64,000 nucleotides of DNA from Bettongia penicillata ogilbyi (GCA_023548195.1 JAJHZJ010000009.1:2585501-2649500), one strand, 5' to 3'; counted from the stretch's first letter, positions 1 to 11,499 are shown. The notes: generated from the sequence alone by a model not told the origin. Translations and numbers: made by a program.

Positions 1-189
1 TGGTAGGATACAGAGGATACATACAAAAGCATGGCCTGGTCTGTAAGAATAGTGTCAGAAAAGTAAAGTACAGAAGGAACTGAGTCTGGGGATGACTAAG
101 AACAAAAAAAAAAAATTTCTTTTATTCATGTTGGGTAAAGAAGAATCCAAGAAGGAATAAGACCTCTGTTCAGGATGGATGGAGAGATG

Positions 190-1760
190 ATAGTGGATGA
201 AGGGATTATGCTCAACTTTTATTTGCCTTCTGTTTTCTCTGCCAAGGAGGATGATCTTTGGACCAGAAAAAATAGCTTTATTTTTTTTTCAAACAACGAA
301 TAGAGATATGATATCCAAAATCAGTAAGTATGGAGACAGTAAGAGAACACTAATTACCCCTGATGAGTTTAGTTCATTTTTAAAGAATTATATTCTAGGA
401 TCCTGAAAGAATTGGCAAATGTGATAGCTATGTCACCGTCAATGATATTTGAAAGAGCATGGAGAATAAGAAAGAAACAAAAAAGAAGGGGAAAAAGTAC
501 TAGAGGAGGGCAAATGTTCTGATTTTTTTTAAAGTATAAGGGAATGCACTCTAAAAAGTACAGGTTAATGAGCTTAACTTTGGTGACTGGTAAAATTCTA
601 GAAACAATTATTAAAAGGATGGTTAGTGAAGAGCTAGAAAAATAAAAGTGGTGACCATAAAGAGTGAGCTTGGCTTCATTTAGAACAGGTCATGTCAGAC
701 TAATCTCCTTTCCTTTTGTAACAGGGTTACTAAACTGGTAGATCAAGGAGAAGCTGTAGTTATAACAATATTAATAGGTAAACTATGTATAGATAGCACT
801 TTTTGGTTTGCAAAATGTTTTTATATGTATGCAAACATACATACTATATATATGTGTGTGTTTACATGGATAATCTCACTTGATGATGCTTCAGAAGCCC
901 TGTGACACAGATGCTATTATTATCCTTATTTTACAGAGAAGAAAACTAAGGCTGAGAGGTTAGTTAAGTTACTTGCTTAGCGTTGCACAACTTTCAAGTG
1001 TCTAAGTCAGGATTTGAACTCAGTCCTTTCTGATGTCCAGATCAACATTCTGTCTATTACATCTCCAAGCTGCCTTATAGCTGTTCTCTCTTTTAGCAAA
1101 ACATTTGACAAATTCTCTCATGCTAATTTGGAGACATGTGGGCAGGGCAGTATAGTACAGTTAGGAGGATTGAGAACTCAGTGAATGGACAGGACCAAAG
1201 AGTAATCATTAATGGTTCCTGAAGTTGGAGGGAGGTCTTTAGTGGAGCACTCCAGAGGTGTGCAGTCAACCCTGGGTTTGTTGACATTTTTTTTCCAATG
1301 ATTTGGATGAATGCAAAGATGGAACACAATTCAATTTTCAGATAAGCAAAACTGAGCTGGATAAGTAACACGGCAGATGATAGAACTAGGTTTTGAAGAT
1401 ATCTTAATGGGTTAGAACATTGGGCCAATTTTAATAGGATGAAATTTAATAGGGCTAAGTATGAAGTCTTACCTTTCAGTTTAAAAAATTAAGTTTGTAA
1501 GCAAAGGATGGGGAAAACACAGATAGGAAGCAATTCTTCTGGAAAACAGCAACAACTTGGAGTTTTAATGGATTGCAAGATCCAAATGTCAACAGTATAA
1601 TATGGTTGCCAAGAAAGCCAATGCAATTCTAGGCTTCATTCAAAGAGGCAGAAAGAAGACTGATAGTGTCACTTTACTCTGCCCCCATCAGACCATATTT
1701 TAAGGACAGTAAGAATCTGGAAAACATTCAGGATTCATTCAACATTCTATGATTCATAAA
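190..1760 (+). mobile_element. CR1/L3-like LINE, decayed ORF2 region
   Basis: The stretch follows the marsupial CR1 ORF2 order: a part near 200-260 (CTCTGCCAAGGA), then AACAGGTCATG..AGACTAATCTCC (about 685-706), AGCAAAACATTTGACAAA (1095-1112), then the distal part with TAATAGGATGAAATTTAATAG (around 1433-1453). It ends near a TTCTATGATTC motif like CR1 3' ends. Stops and frameshifts are frequent, so no protein is made. An antisense SINE (775-1076) splits the reading frame just before the AAAACATTTGAC segment, and the 3' part after about 1695 is internally deleted. CR1 elements encode an endonuclease/reverse transcriptase; here it is a fossil. Confidence 0.75.
775..1076 (-). mobile_element. CORE-SINE (MIR/THER-like), antisense
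   Basis: Antisense reading shows the usual order: CACTTTTTGGTTTGCAAA, a TATTATTATCC..TTTTACAG block, GGATTTGAACTCAG (complement of the pol III B box region) and an end near CATCTCCAAGCTGCC. It sits inside the CR1 copy and is therefore younger than it. Its microsatellite-like ATACATAC/TGTG part is at 835-862. Confidence 0.75.
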
Positions 1761-1978
1761 TTCCTTATGCTTTTTTACAGTTCCATAGCTTTGGCTGTAA
1801 ATATGATGGAGATAACAGTAAAGGGTATTAAAAGACAGATGTATTAAATTTTAGGACAACTACATAACACAATTTTATGCAATCAATTTTATAATGTAGG
1901 TCAGTATCACAAATTTCGTAGTTGGAAGGGACCTCAGAAGCCATCAAATCCAAATTTTACCTGAAAATACAGCATATG

Positions 1979-2125
1979 GGACAGATAGATAGCACAGTGG
2001 ATAGAGCACTGACTCTAGAGTCAGGAGGACCTGAGTTCAAATCCAATCTCAGACACACTTATTAGCTGTGTGACCCTGGGCAAGTCATTTAACCCCAACT
2101 GCCTAGCCAGAAAAAGAAATGTAGC
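1979..2125 (+). mobile_element. tRNA-derived marsupial SINE, short
   Basis: Sense copy with the typical head AGCACAGTGGATAGAGCAC, the B box segment GAGTTCAAATCC, and TGTGTGACCCTGGGCAAGTC followed by an A-rich end. It has no RTE-like tail. About 60 bp upstream (1905-1965) lies a short CORE-SINE/L2-like scrap (TTGGAAGGGACCTCAGA). Confidence 0.85.
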
Positions 2126-2244
2126 ATACATCACAAGTGGTCATCTGTTTTTTTTTTCTTGAAGATCTACAATGAAACAGAATCCCCTATCTCTCAAAAC
2201 AGTCTATTCCACTTTTGGATCGCTTTTAAAATTTAATATAATTT

Positions 2245-2565
2245 CTTTTTTTTTTTGAAACTGAGCCACCCTGTCTCTCCTAGGCTGAAGTGCAATGACC
2301 ATATGCAAACCCAATCTTATTACTGATTGACATGGCAGATTTGAACCATACTATTTTTCTGACTTAGATCAGTTTGTACCTCTTAGGTAGCCTGGTGAAA
2401 CCCATTCCTTGGGGTGGGGGAAGGCTCACTATATTGTTAGCAGACTTAGTGTGAAAAACCAAATTGTCTTAGCAGCTCAGAACTCCCAACCACAAGAGAT
2501 CCATTAGCCTCAGCCTCCCTAGTAGCAGGGTTTATAGATGCATGCAACCATGCCCAGAAGCTTTG
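2245..2565 (-). pseudogene. 7SL RNA retrocopy, near full length, antisense
   Basis: Read on the minus strand, this follows the signal-recognition-particle 7SL RNA from end to end. It has an Alu-domain part with GGGAGGCTGAGGCTAATGGA and GGGAGTTCTGAGCTG, then the S-domain landmark ACTAAGTC..AATATAG, the TACCTAAGAGGT region and the 3' domain ending TCTC, followed by a poly(A) seen as poly(T) at about 2245-2256. Divergence is heavy and no upstream promoter is visible, so it is a processed pseudogene, not an SRP RNA gene. One of three such copies in the window. Confidence 0.8.
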
Positions 2566-2589
2566 ATTGTTAAGATGTTTTTCCATGCC

Positions 2590-2835
2590 TCAAATTTAAC
2601 TCTGCATTTTCCATGCCTGGGACCAGGCAGAACAAATCTGATCCCTCCTCTCTCCTAAACTCTTTTATTTCTCTCTCCCCTAAGTCTTCTTTCCAGTTTT
2701 TCAACTAATTCTCATGTGACATCATCTTCACCATCTTGATCACCCTCATCTGAATGACCTCCAGTTGACCATGCCATCCCTAAAATGTGCCACCCTGGAC
2801 ATAACACCCTAGAAGTATTTCTTAATTATTCTGAG
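2590..2835 (-). mobile_element. CR1-like LINE fragment, antisense
   Basis: The segment matches the complement of the distal CR1 body (CATCTTGATCACCCTCATCTG..CCTCCAGTTGACC, then AAAATGTGCCACCCTGGACA). The same arrangement is seen more completely at 24.6-25.0 kb. No coding potential. Confidence 0.6.
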
Positions 2836-2999
2836 TGTCAGCTCCCTCATCTTTCAAACAACACCTATGCTGTCTAGTTCATGGGGTTACAGTGAGGAAA
2901 ACAGTTTATAAAAATACATAAATTTAGCTTGTGACTTCATAGCCCATGGTAAAAAAAGAAATAGTAACTACAGATAAGAGATAAACTGTTCTAACTAAT

Positions 3000-3120
3000 C
3001 AACGAATATGTAGTAAGCCCCTACTCTGTGGGAAACAGAGTATGCTGCCTGCTGAAAATACACATACCAAAGTGAGACATTCCTTGCCCCCAAGGAAGTT
3101 ATATTTCACTAGGACCAGAA
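3000..3120 (-). mobile_element. L2 3' end, antisense
   Basis: Contains the complement of the L2 terminal region: GTAAGCCCCTACTCTGTG, then a weakly kept AATACA and CCCCCAAGGAAGTTATAT. Short and diverged. The segment 3370-3545 that follows is a separate CORE-SINE scrap. Confidence 0.55.
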
Positions 3121-3369
3121 GAATTGGAGCCTATATTAGTTATGAGAAAACAATTCCATTTGCCTTTAAATGCGATTTATAAATTGTTTCTAGCATGTTC
3201 ACAACCTAACCTGTTCAGGTGGGAAGTTTTAAAATTATAGGACTTTATGAAGGTTCTGTATTTTGGAAATTGGGGCAAATTCATGTCTTAAGCAACCTTT
3301 TTCCCACAGGAAAATTTTACTTGGAAGAAATGTTAACTGAAGCTTTTTTTAAGAAATGTAACATCTGTT

Positions 3370-3545
3370 ATCTCATTGAAGTGTCACAACCATACTGCGA
3401 AGTAGTTATCATCCTTTTTTTTTTTTTACAGTTGAGGCTCAAAGGGATAAAGTGATCCATTAAAGATCACAGAGTTAGTAACAGAAATGAGACTCAAAAC
3501 CAAGTCTCCTATTCCCAAATCCACGTCTTTTTCACTAAATCACAT
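3370..3545 (-). mobile_element. CORE-SINE scrap, antisense
   Basis: TCTCATTGAAGTGTCACAAC..TTTTTACAGTTGAGGCTCAAAGG followed by GATCACAGAGTTAGTAAC and a degenerate B-box complement. Order fits an antisense MIR-type copy. Confidence 0.6.
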
Positions 3546-4403
3546 TTTCTTACCTTGAGATGATAAATAAGATGAAAGAATAATAATGAGAAAAAGAGCA
3601 TCAAGGTAAAGTAACTCTGAATTATTAAAACAAGCTATTGGAAATTTAAAAAGGGAAACGGACAACAGAAATGATGTTGACACAGACTATAGTAATTTCA
3701 CCGAAGTAAAACCAATGTCAATCAATTGCTACATCAATGACACAAAAAAAGCCTATGAAGTGTCTTAAATATTTTAGAAAATTGGCAAATAGGGAGAGAG
3801 AGGGTTGCCAAAGGAAACATCAGGTTAGAATATAAACTCATTTGGAAAATCTTAAGAAAAAGGATGACGGAAGGTTATTATTTTATAAAGCAGTGGAGAG
3901 CAAAAGCAGTCTAAAGAAAGTTTAGAAAGATATCTAACTAAGCAAACTCATCTCAAGGGCATTCAAGAATGAAAATGGAAAAGGGAGTGCTAAGAGAGGA
4001 ATAATGGAAAAGGTTTACAAATCATTACAATAAATGGTTTTCTTTATCAAAGATCATTGAACCACCATATTTGGTACTTAAAATAACAGCTCTGGAGGTA
4101 GTTGAGTAGGGAAGTAGAAATAACACAAAAGAAAACAATTTTGTGAAAATTAGCCATATTGATTGGAGATCTGTACTTGAGGTGAGGTTTTAGGGGTATT
4201 GAGGGACTGATTTATAAGATATCTAAAAAAAAGAAGATACTAAATGCATAGGGAAAAAACAAAACGAACTACCTCAAAGCTTGTTGATTTCACAAAATGG
4301 TAACCGAGAAAAAGATAAACAGCTATTAACCAATTTTCCCTTCTATATAAAATCTTTATGAGAATTATCTAAATAAAAATTGAAGGCATCTTCAGTTTAG
4401 GGT

Positions 4404-4698
4404 GTGTTCATCCTTCATTGCCAAAGAAGACCATGCCATCAGAGAAAGAATGACATGACTTGCACTTGACTTTGATTTGAGTGAGGGAGGGCTGTGCAGG
4501 TCATCAACCTCACTTCTCTTCCAGAGCCATCTGAATCTGGTGACCAGATATTCATCAGGATGACTGGAGATGACCCAGTATGAGGCAATTGCCCAAGGTC
4601 ATACAGCTAGTGAGTGTCAAGTGTCTGAGGTGAGATTTGAACTCAGGTCCTCCTGACTCCTGCACTGGTGCTTTATCCATTGTACCACCTAGCTGCCC
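4404..4698 (-). mobile_element. Long-body tRNA SINE, antisense, with TSD
   Basis: Full-length antisense copy of the long-body family: tail (TTCATTGCCAAAGAAGACC) first, the unique body (TTCATCAGGATGACTGGAG), the B box complement (GATTTGAACTCAGGTCC) and the head complement (CACCTAGCTGCCC). Flanking repeats TCAGTTTAGGGT (4392-4403) and TCAATTTAGGGT (4699-4710) are an 11/12 target-site duplication, so both ends are well placed. Confidence 0.9.
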
Positions 4699-4732
4699 TC
4701 AATTTAGGGTATTAGTGGGGAAAAAGCAAGAA

Positions 4733-4970
4733 GCAGTTAGGTGGCACAGTGGATAGAACATTGGACCCAGAGTCAAGATCTTAGTTCAGATTTACTAGTT
4801 GTGTGACCCTGGGCAAGTCATTTAACCCCTATTTGCCTCAGTTCTTTATCTGTAAAATGGGGGTACATTAGAGAAGAAAATGGCAGACTACTCCAGTATC
4901 TTTGCCAAGAAAACTCCATGGTCAGAGTCCATGGGCTCACATAGAGTTCCATGTGACCAAAGAACAAAGG
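4733..4970 (+). mobile_element. MAR1-like SINE with RTE-type tail
   Basis: Head GCAGTTAGGTGGCACAGTGG, conserved core (TGTGTGACCCTGGGCAAGTC), then ATCTGTAAAATGG and the RTE/Bov-B-like tail CCAGTATCTTTGCCAAGAAA. The tail shows it was copied by an RTE-type LINE, a family also present in the window. Confidence 0.85.
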
Positions 4971-5546
4971 GAAAAGCGAACTTTTGCAAACAATATTCAA
5001 CAATGGGCCACATCCAGAACATCTCACAACTGAACGAAAGATTTACATGGTACAAGACTTCCTTGTTATTTGTTCTTTCTTTGTCATTTCTTATCAGTTG
5101 CTGATGATAAAAAAATTTTTTTTTATTTCACAGAACTTTGCTTTACAGACTTTTCCAACAGTGTCTCCCATTTACATGTCAAGATGCCAAGTCAGTCAAT
5201 ATTTCTTGGAAGATGCAACATACAAATAACCGTATTCAATAATCTTCTGATCATAAACATCAAGGGAGGAATAAAATAGGGAGATGTATACACAATAAAA
5301 AAAATATTCACCACTTTGACAAAGGAAATCATACACAGAGTCTAAGGATGTGTTGAGGGGTGGTGTGGTCCTCCAGTGGCTCTTATTTGCAAATGACATT
5401 GTATTAATTGCATCATTCCCAAGGATACTGCAGAGATCAATAATCATTCAAAGGGGTTTGGCCTATTTGTCCACAAAGGAAAGATCAAATGGATGAGGAA
5501 TTAATGTCTATGTACAGATTTCAACTAATAATGTCCTATAAAGCAG

Positions 5547-5718
5547 GGATTCTTAATCTTTTTTTTGTATCATGTGTTCCTTTGGCTGTCTTGTGAAGGC
5601 TATGGACCTCTTGTTGAAATAACATTTTTTAATTCATGAAATAAAATATATAGGGTTGCAAAGGAAACAAATTATATGAAAATTTAATTTTACTGACATC
5701 AGATTAAGAGCTCCTGTT
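5547..5718 (+). mobile_element. hAT-type MITE, family C, copy 1
   Basis: Starts CAGGGATTCTTAATC and ends GATTAAGAGCTCCTG, i.e. terminal inverted repeats, with an internal GGACCTCTTG and ATAAAATATATAGG..CAAAGGAAAC. The same arrangement recurs at 31.5, 33.1 and 53.3 kb. Non-autonomous; needs a hAT transposase supplied elsewhere. It appears to sit inside the RTE copy. Confidence 0.7.
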
Positions 5719-6264
5719 ACAGGTCTTATCCAGTAGGATATGTGTCTAGGACAGACAATACAGAAGAACAATGACCTAGACCCAGAGCTGAACAGGAGCA
5801 GGACAGGCTCAATTGTTTTCAGAAAATTACAAAGCACTTTTATTGACTCAAAAGTTCCTATAACAACAAAGGTCCATCCTTTCAATGTTATTATAAGCAT
5901 TTTACTGATATTGCTATATGTCACTCTCTCACAAGAACTAAAGATGATCATCATACCCAATGGAAAGACTCATGGTGGATGTGAGCAGACTGCACCTAAT
6001 AACCGATGAGGAGCTCTCCAGAAGAATGGAAGCAAAAAAAATATCATCAAAGAATTGTACAAAAGAGGGGATAAAGTGGTCATATGGTGAGAACAAATGA
6101 TGGCATGCAGACGGCCGAGTGTTCCACTTGTACCCTCGTGATGTCAAGAGAAACCTACCTTTTAGGTAGACCTCCTTTGGAGAATTTTGGGAGGACATGG
6201 GATAATGTTACATAAAATGAGCAGAAATGGATTGGTTGAGATCTACTTTATTGAAAGAATCTTA

Positions 6265-6530
6265 GGAATTGATGGGGCAGCTAGGTGGTACGGTGGATAG
6301 AGGTTAGGCCTTGGAATCAAGAAGACTCATTTTCATGGGTTCAAATCTAACCTTAGACACTTATTAACTGTGTGACCTTCGGCAAGTCACTTAATCATGT
6401 TTGCCTCCTTTTCTTATCTGTAAAATGAACTGGAGAAGGAAATGACCAACCACTCTAGTGTCTTTGCCAAGAAAACCCCAAGTGGGGATCACAGAAGAGT
6501 TGGATGTGACTGAACACCAACAAGATATGA
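6265..6530 (+). mobile_element. MAR1-like SINE with RTE-type tail
   Basis: GGGGCAGCTAGGTGGTACGG head, GGGTTCAAATC B box, TGTGTGACCTTCGGCAAGTC, and the RTE-like tail with GTGTCTTTGCCAAGAAAACC. Probable TSD GAATTGATG (before the head) and GAATCGATG (after the tail). Confidence 0.9.
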
Positions 6531-6539
6531 ATCGATGAG

Positions 6540-7140
6540 ATCATAGATGCATTTGAGTAAATCAGTAATTATTATTCCTTTACATGATAGTTGGGTTTTT
6601 TCAAGGAGGAGAAGAGATAGAAGGAATGTGAGAAGGAAAGGGAGAAAGAGGAGAAACAAAGAAAGAGGGTATGAAAGAAGAAAGGAGAGTGTTTTCCTTT
6701 ATTTACCTGGGCATCTTTTCACTTTCCCTGACTAGAGAAGTGTTATTTTCCAGAATTTTCTGTAGGCACAAATCATGGCAATGTAAGTAGTGCCATGTTA
6801 AATTGGATGCATTATTAGAAGGAACAAACTATACGTAATGGATGTGCAGTTTCATTTACAATCCTCATTTTGTGGTCTTTTTTTGTGTTTGTTAACAATT
6901 TCCTATTTCACAATAAACATACTAATGAAAAGGGCATTTACTTATGAGTTATAATTGTGCAGAGGCCTCTAATTCACCACTCACGAAGCTACTCAACTAA
7001 AGCAGAAGGACCAGTCACAGTGAAAACCATGGGCACCAAGTCGGTAAGCTGAGATTCCAACTCAGGTATGAGGTCAAGTTCAGCACTTTCCATGACAACC
7101 TGCTGCCTCTCACTACTGAATCCAATCTCCCCTCAGACCT
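6540..7140. other. Unassigned, no gene seen
   Basis: A purine-rich patch (AGGAGGAGAAGAGAT..., 6605-6690) and unremarkable AT-rich sequence. A 62-codon arginine/lysine-rich frame over the purine patch is a composition artefact. I see no repeat family I can name. Confidence 0.4.
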
Positions 7141-7144
7141 TTCA

Positions 7145-7385
7145 GACCATGTTTTTTAATAGGATTTTATTTTTTCCAGTGACATGCAAAGATAATTTTA
7201 AACTATTTTTAAATAAAATTTTGAGTTCCAAATTTTCTCCCTTCTTACTTCCCCTCCCTCCTCCCTAAGATAGTAAGCAATTTGACATAGATTATGTATA
7301 TATATATATATACATACACACACACACACATATATATATATAATCACGTAACATATTTCCATATTAGTCATGCTGTGAGAGGCCA
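7145..7385 (-). mobile_element. L1/HAL1 3' end, antisense, with TA/CA repeat
   Basis: Complement of the marsupial L1-type 3' terminus: TTTTATTTTTTCCAGTGACA, AAATTTTGAGTTCCAAATTT, a C/T-rich stretch and ACATATTTCCATATTAGTCA. Inside is a simple repeat of TA and CA units (about 7293-7343). Confidence 0.75.
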
Positions 7386-7389
7386 TATT

Positions 7390-8190
7390 TTTAAGATAGC
7401 ATTTTTCATATGACATTCCTGTCACTTATTTAATGTAAAATATAAATTTAATGTAAAAATCCCCTTTATTGATCCAAGGAGATCTTGGTATTATAATATT
7501 TTTCTTTGCGTCCAAGGTAAGGAGACCAGGAATCCTGGTCTCGCTGGGACATTTCTACCTATGGTTGGAACCTACCTTCAGAAATTGTCTCAGACAAGCT
7601 TTTCTCTGTAGCAAGAATGAAGTGTAGGAAATTCCCTTGTGAATTGCATAATGCTATGGGAGTTCACAAAGTTATTGTTAGCTCTTAACAGTTTGCATAC
7701 ATAGGCTCATAGTTTGAAGCCCAGGAACTCCTACACCCAGAAAGGTAGCTAATGAAGCCCAGATGCTGATTTCCCAAGTGATCTCCACTGTTTCCTTCCA
7801 GTCCTGGTAGCTCAGCCTGTGAGAACTGTGGAAGAGAGACAGATACCAGCTAATCACATTTTTTCCTCTTGTATCTTTGCTCCTGCCCCCTGGGCCTGGT
7901 TGACTATCTGGAAATGATATCATTTTAATCTAGACTCCTTCTGTTTTCCCATGGTTGTCTTCAGTGTTTCCCAATCACTGAAAATGGTCCCCATCAATAC
8001 AGCAAACGCATTGATGCTGCAGATTACTTAGATTAACATAAATAATTAACAAAATCGATTAACCACTTTGTATATAGCAATAATTTCTTAATAGGGGCCA
8101 AAAAACCAGTAACTGTATTTTAGACACTCAGAAAAAAATCTCATTCCTCTATACTTTTCCAACATCTTGTCTTTCTCCAGCAGCTCAACC
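7390..8190. other. Unassigned; holds a perfect palindrome
   Basis: No recognised repeat or exon. The notable item is a palindrome at 7522-7542 with 10-bp arms GAGACCAGGA and TCCTGGTCTC around one A. The rest is mixed AT-rich sequence. Confidence 0.4.
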
Positions 8191-8300
8191 AGTCATAAGA
8201 CTTTAGAGTTGGAAGAGGTCTTCTAGATCAACTGATTCAATGCCCTTCATGTTACAGTTGAGGAAACTGAGGTCCAAGGAGGTGAAGTGTCACTAGACTC
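8190..8300 (-). mobile_element. CORE-SINE scrap, antisense
   Basis: ACTTTAGAGTTGGAAGAGGTC..TTACAGTTGAGGAAACTGAG, the antisense form frequent in marsupials. Truncated at the B box side. Confidence 0.6.
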
Positions 8301-8639
8301 AATATATGATAGGTGGAAAACTTCATGACGTCAGTTTTCAATGTCCCTGTAGGCCTCCTCTCCAATTTTTCCATTTCCAATCCATTATTAAGTATTTACT
8401 ATAAACCACTGGAAACAAAGCAATAAAATTAAAGGGGGAGGGGCAAGTAAGTTTCCCTCACATCCCTGAAATAGCAAAGAAATCTCCTCGAGTCTCAGGA
8501 AATTGCTCTCCAAATGAAAACCTTCCCACTCTTCCTCTCTGTCTCTCCTCCTGCCTGTATGGCTGCCTCCTCTCTGGTTCCCTTCCTTCCTCCCCTCCCT
8601 GAGGAAATCTTTCCCAGGCAAACAGTGGTTATCAGGAGC

Positions 8640-9010
8640 AAGAATCACAGTGTAAACTGTCCTCTGCTACATTAATATCCCACCAAGCAGGTCATTAACT
8701 AGAGCCACAATCAATTTCTCCTGTATAATTGCTATTGCACAGGGAACTTAATGGTTTTGCATGGTCATTTTTCATTATTAAGAAAAGGGAGAAAGGAAAA
8801 TGCAAGAACAGAAAAAAAAAACCCTCCAGCTTCTTTCTGCCGTTCAGAAATGTAGCGGTAGCCTGAGCTCCTGGTGGTAATCACAGAGTGCCTGTGACTA
8901 ACTAATGACAGTCTAGTTGGGTGATTACCAAACAGAGTGGAAGGTAAAGTTTATTAAGCAAATGAAATATGATGGTTGCTTTATTTCCATAGCAAGCTGG
9001 GAGGACAAAA
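8640..9010. promoter_or_regulatory. Repeat-free AT-rich block, possible conserved element
   Basis: No repeat signature, no simple repeat, and a cluster of homeodomain-type cores: ATTAAT, TCATTAACT, CAATCAATT, AACTTAATGG, CATTATTAAG, and an octamer-like TTTGCAT (8756-8762). Further on are GGTAATCACAG and GTGATTACC, which repeat the same GTAATCAC-type core in opposite orientation. This mixture is common in vertebrate non-coding enhancers. That is inference; nothing in the window shows activity or conservation. Confidence 0.3.
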
Positions 9011-9500
9011 GATATAATGCCGGGGTATGAGCTGCCACGGAATAGGACTGACTAGAGAGGGTTGTTGGCAGCTCAACAGTAGAGCCAATGAGAGGGGGCC
9101 CCAGGAAGACCATTTGGCTTGGGCCTCAAGCACATAGAAAGTGCCCCTAGCCATGGGCCTTGTGCCTCAGGCTGGTTCATCCTCTAGCGTTTGTCAAGAT
9201 AGAAATGCCAACCAAACCGTGGCTGCCAAGCATATCAAATAGGGATGGGGGAGTCAAAAACAAGCTAATGCCAGAAGCGTGTTAAAAGAGTGAAGGACTA
9301 GAAAATCCAATGTTTGGGTCACTTTCTCCTCATACTGTGTTCTCCTTCACATCCAATGGCAGTGTTCTTGTTGCTGTGAGCGCACAATGCTCCTACTCCT
9401 AACTTTTCTCCATCTCTTGGCTTCCTTCATGTCTGAAAGAGGCCCCCAAACCCTCCCTCCAAACACATACCACTGTTAGAGCCCTTCTGAGACTATCCAC
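9010..9500. other. Unassigned, no gene seen
   Basis: Moderately GC-richer than its surroundings, no repeat recognised, no convincing reading frame or splice pair. Confidence 0.35.
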
Positions 9501-9509
9501 CATTTACAC

Positions 9510-9665
9510 TGTACAGATCTTGTATGTACATAGCTGCTTCCAGGTTATCTCCCCCATCAGAATGGGAGCACTTTGAGGACTGTCTTCTGGCCTTTTTCTG
9601 TATCCCCAGTGCCAGGTACACAGTAGGTAAATAATAAATGCTTATTATGTTTGTTATTACTATTG
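9510..9665 (+). mobile_element. L2 3' end
   Basis: Typical L2 terminus: TCAGAATGGGAGCACTTTGA, TGTATCCCCAGTGCCAGG, ACAGTAGGTAAATAATAAAT. Sense strand, 5'-truncated. Confidence 0.8.
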
Positions 9666-9669
9666 ATGG

Positions 9670-10910
9670 TGATTTACCCAAGACTATTCTACTCTCTACT
9701 CCCAATAAATCAACAGTGAATATTTTGGGATCCTGCAACTAGCAAAAGGGATGTTAGAAATGGAGGTAGTTGCTTATGTCAGAGTAATAAATGGAATAGT
9801 AAAGGCCCCAACGGTTGGCTTTAGTTCCTAGATTATCAAATGGCTGGTCTTTGACTTATGGCAGGCCATAAGTGGAAAAAGCTGATGGGGCACACTTGAA
9901 ATTCCCAGTGTACATTGTTGAGCTTGAGCACCTAACGATGTGTGAACTCTTAGGTCTGAGGTTTACTTATAGATTGGTTGAAGGCTGCCTAGGTAGGAGA
10001 TGAGCTCTGAGTGTGCAATCCAAATGAAGCTATTTTCATCATATATCACTATTATTTATTTACTTATTCATTCACCCATTTTGCTTCTCTGGTCATGTAT
10101 AAAGATCTATATCATTTTAATCAACTCCATTTTGCCATGCTCATGGGATTAGTTTCTGTTTTTACTAGAATTTATAATATATTAATTTACTGGAAAATAA
10201 CCGCGGGGTTTCAGTGACTAGAGGAGAGAGTGAGGCTGATGACTTTACCCAGCTCTACCTCACTTAAATCCAATAAACACACTAGTCAAGATGTTCCCCT
10301 TGTGATGTCTTCTGTCTTCTTCAAGAATGAAAGACGAAAAACTACAACCAAATCTGTTGAAATGCAATATGGAAGGAGAAGGACAGCTTCCTGGTAGGTG
10401 TGGGAGGGCTGAGCCAAGAGTTCCATTGGATAAATATAGAGGGATTGTACACCTCAACTAATGAGATGAGCAGCGGCCATTCACAGCCAAGGGTGGACCA
10501 AAGGACTGAGATGGCTCTGAGAACCATGGAAAGAATTTCCCAGCTCTCCATTCTCCCCTACCGCACAGTCCTCTGGTGTTGCATGTAGCACATAATAGCC
10601 AGGATCAGGGTGGACTTGAAACCTTGATCATGCAACAAAGTTAGGTAACTGGCCAGCAATGCCTCTGGTGATTAAACAAATGAAGAACTATCACCTTTCA
10701 ATTTGATGATGAAAGTATTTGAATAGCCTTGGCTTTTTTGATAGCAACTGGGATACTACATTGCAGGATGTTTCCTCTTATTAACAGATAGTAAAAGGCT
10801 AAAGTTCCACTTGATACATTTGAGAAAATAAAATTATTTTGGTGCCCTAACCACCACCCCCAAATAGGTCTTTGCAGTCTACTAGCAATAATAACTTACA
10901 CTTGAGAAAG
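9670..10910. other. Unassigned, no gene seen
   Basis: Mostly unique-looking sequence. Short frames on both strands (for example 10260-10588) overlap each other and lack any known domain. No splice or promoter signal that I trust. Confidence 0.35.
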
Positions 10911-10914
10911 TGTT

Positions 10915-11440
10915 CTATAAGAAAATGATGAGCTCATTAATTTTAGAAAAACAAGGACAGACTTGCATAAAATAATGAAAAGCAAAATGAGCAGAACCGA
11001 GAGAACGTTGAATACAGTGACATCAGTATTGTTTTAAGAAGAACTTTGAGTAACTAAGTTGTTTTGACTACTATAAATACCCAAATTAACCACAAAGGAT
11101 GTATGAAGGAAGATGCAATCTGCATCCAGAGAAAGAACTGATAAATGGAAGTATGTATAGAATGATTTTACACACACATACACGCAAACACGCACACACA
11201 CGCACACGCACACTCACACATTGTCTAATGGCAGTTATCTTGAGGGGGAGGGAAGAAGAAAAATAAATTTACATGATAAATTTAGTATATATTTAAAAGG
11301 CATAGCAAGTTGTACATAGATTTGCAGTTTCATGTGCAATCATCTTTCTATTATTCTACTAAGTTATGGAAGTTATACTAAGCTATGGAAATGTTTGCTT
11401 TATTTTATAAATTAAAAATAAAATAAAAATAAAAAAGACT
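10915..11440 (+). mobile_element. L1 3' end, diverged subfamily
   Basis: Follows the ORF2 C-terminus and 3' UTR of marsupial L1: GAAAGCAAAATGAGCAGAAC region, AACGTTGAATACAGTGACA, CAATCTGCATCCAGAGAAAG, then a CA-rich simple repeat (11171-11220) and an A-rich end (about 11410-11435). The copy at 36.2-36.7 kb shares these unusual features, including the CA repeat at the same place, so both belong to one subfamily. Confidence 0.75.
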
Positions 11441-11499
11441 TCATTGAGGATGTAACTGATAGGAAAATGATTGGGTTGGTCATGTTGACAAAGGGAAGC

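Larger units (their letters stand above)
3600..6255 (+). mobile_element. RTE-clade LINE, decayed, split by two SINEs
   Basis: Three coding scraps appear in RTE order. Near 5225-5330 the plus strand reads ITVFNNLLIINIKGGIK then a stop where RTE RT has QGD. Near 5385-5415 it reads LLFANDIVLIA, a mutated RT catalytic box (usual form FADD, here FAND). Near 5745-5905 it reads NDLDPELNRSRTG then FRKL. The C-terminal part near 6085-6180 retains a YPRD-like motif. Region 3600-4180 resembles the linker between endonuclease and RT. SINEs interrupt it at 4404-4698 and 4733-4970, and a MITE probably at 5547-5718. Dead copy. Confidence 0.7.
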
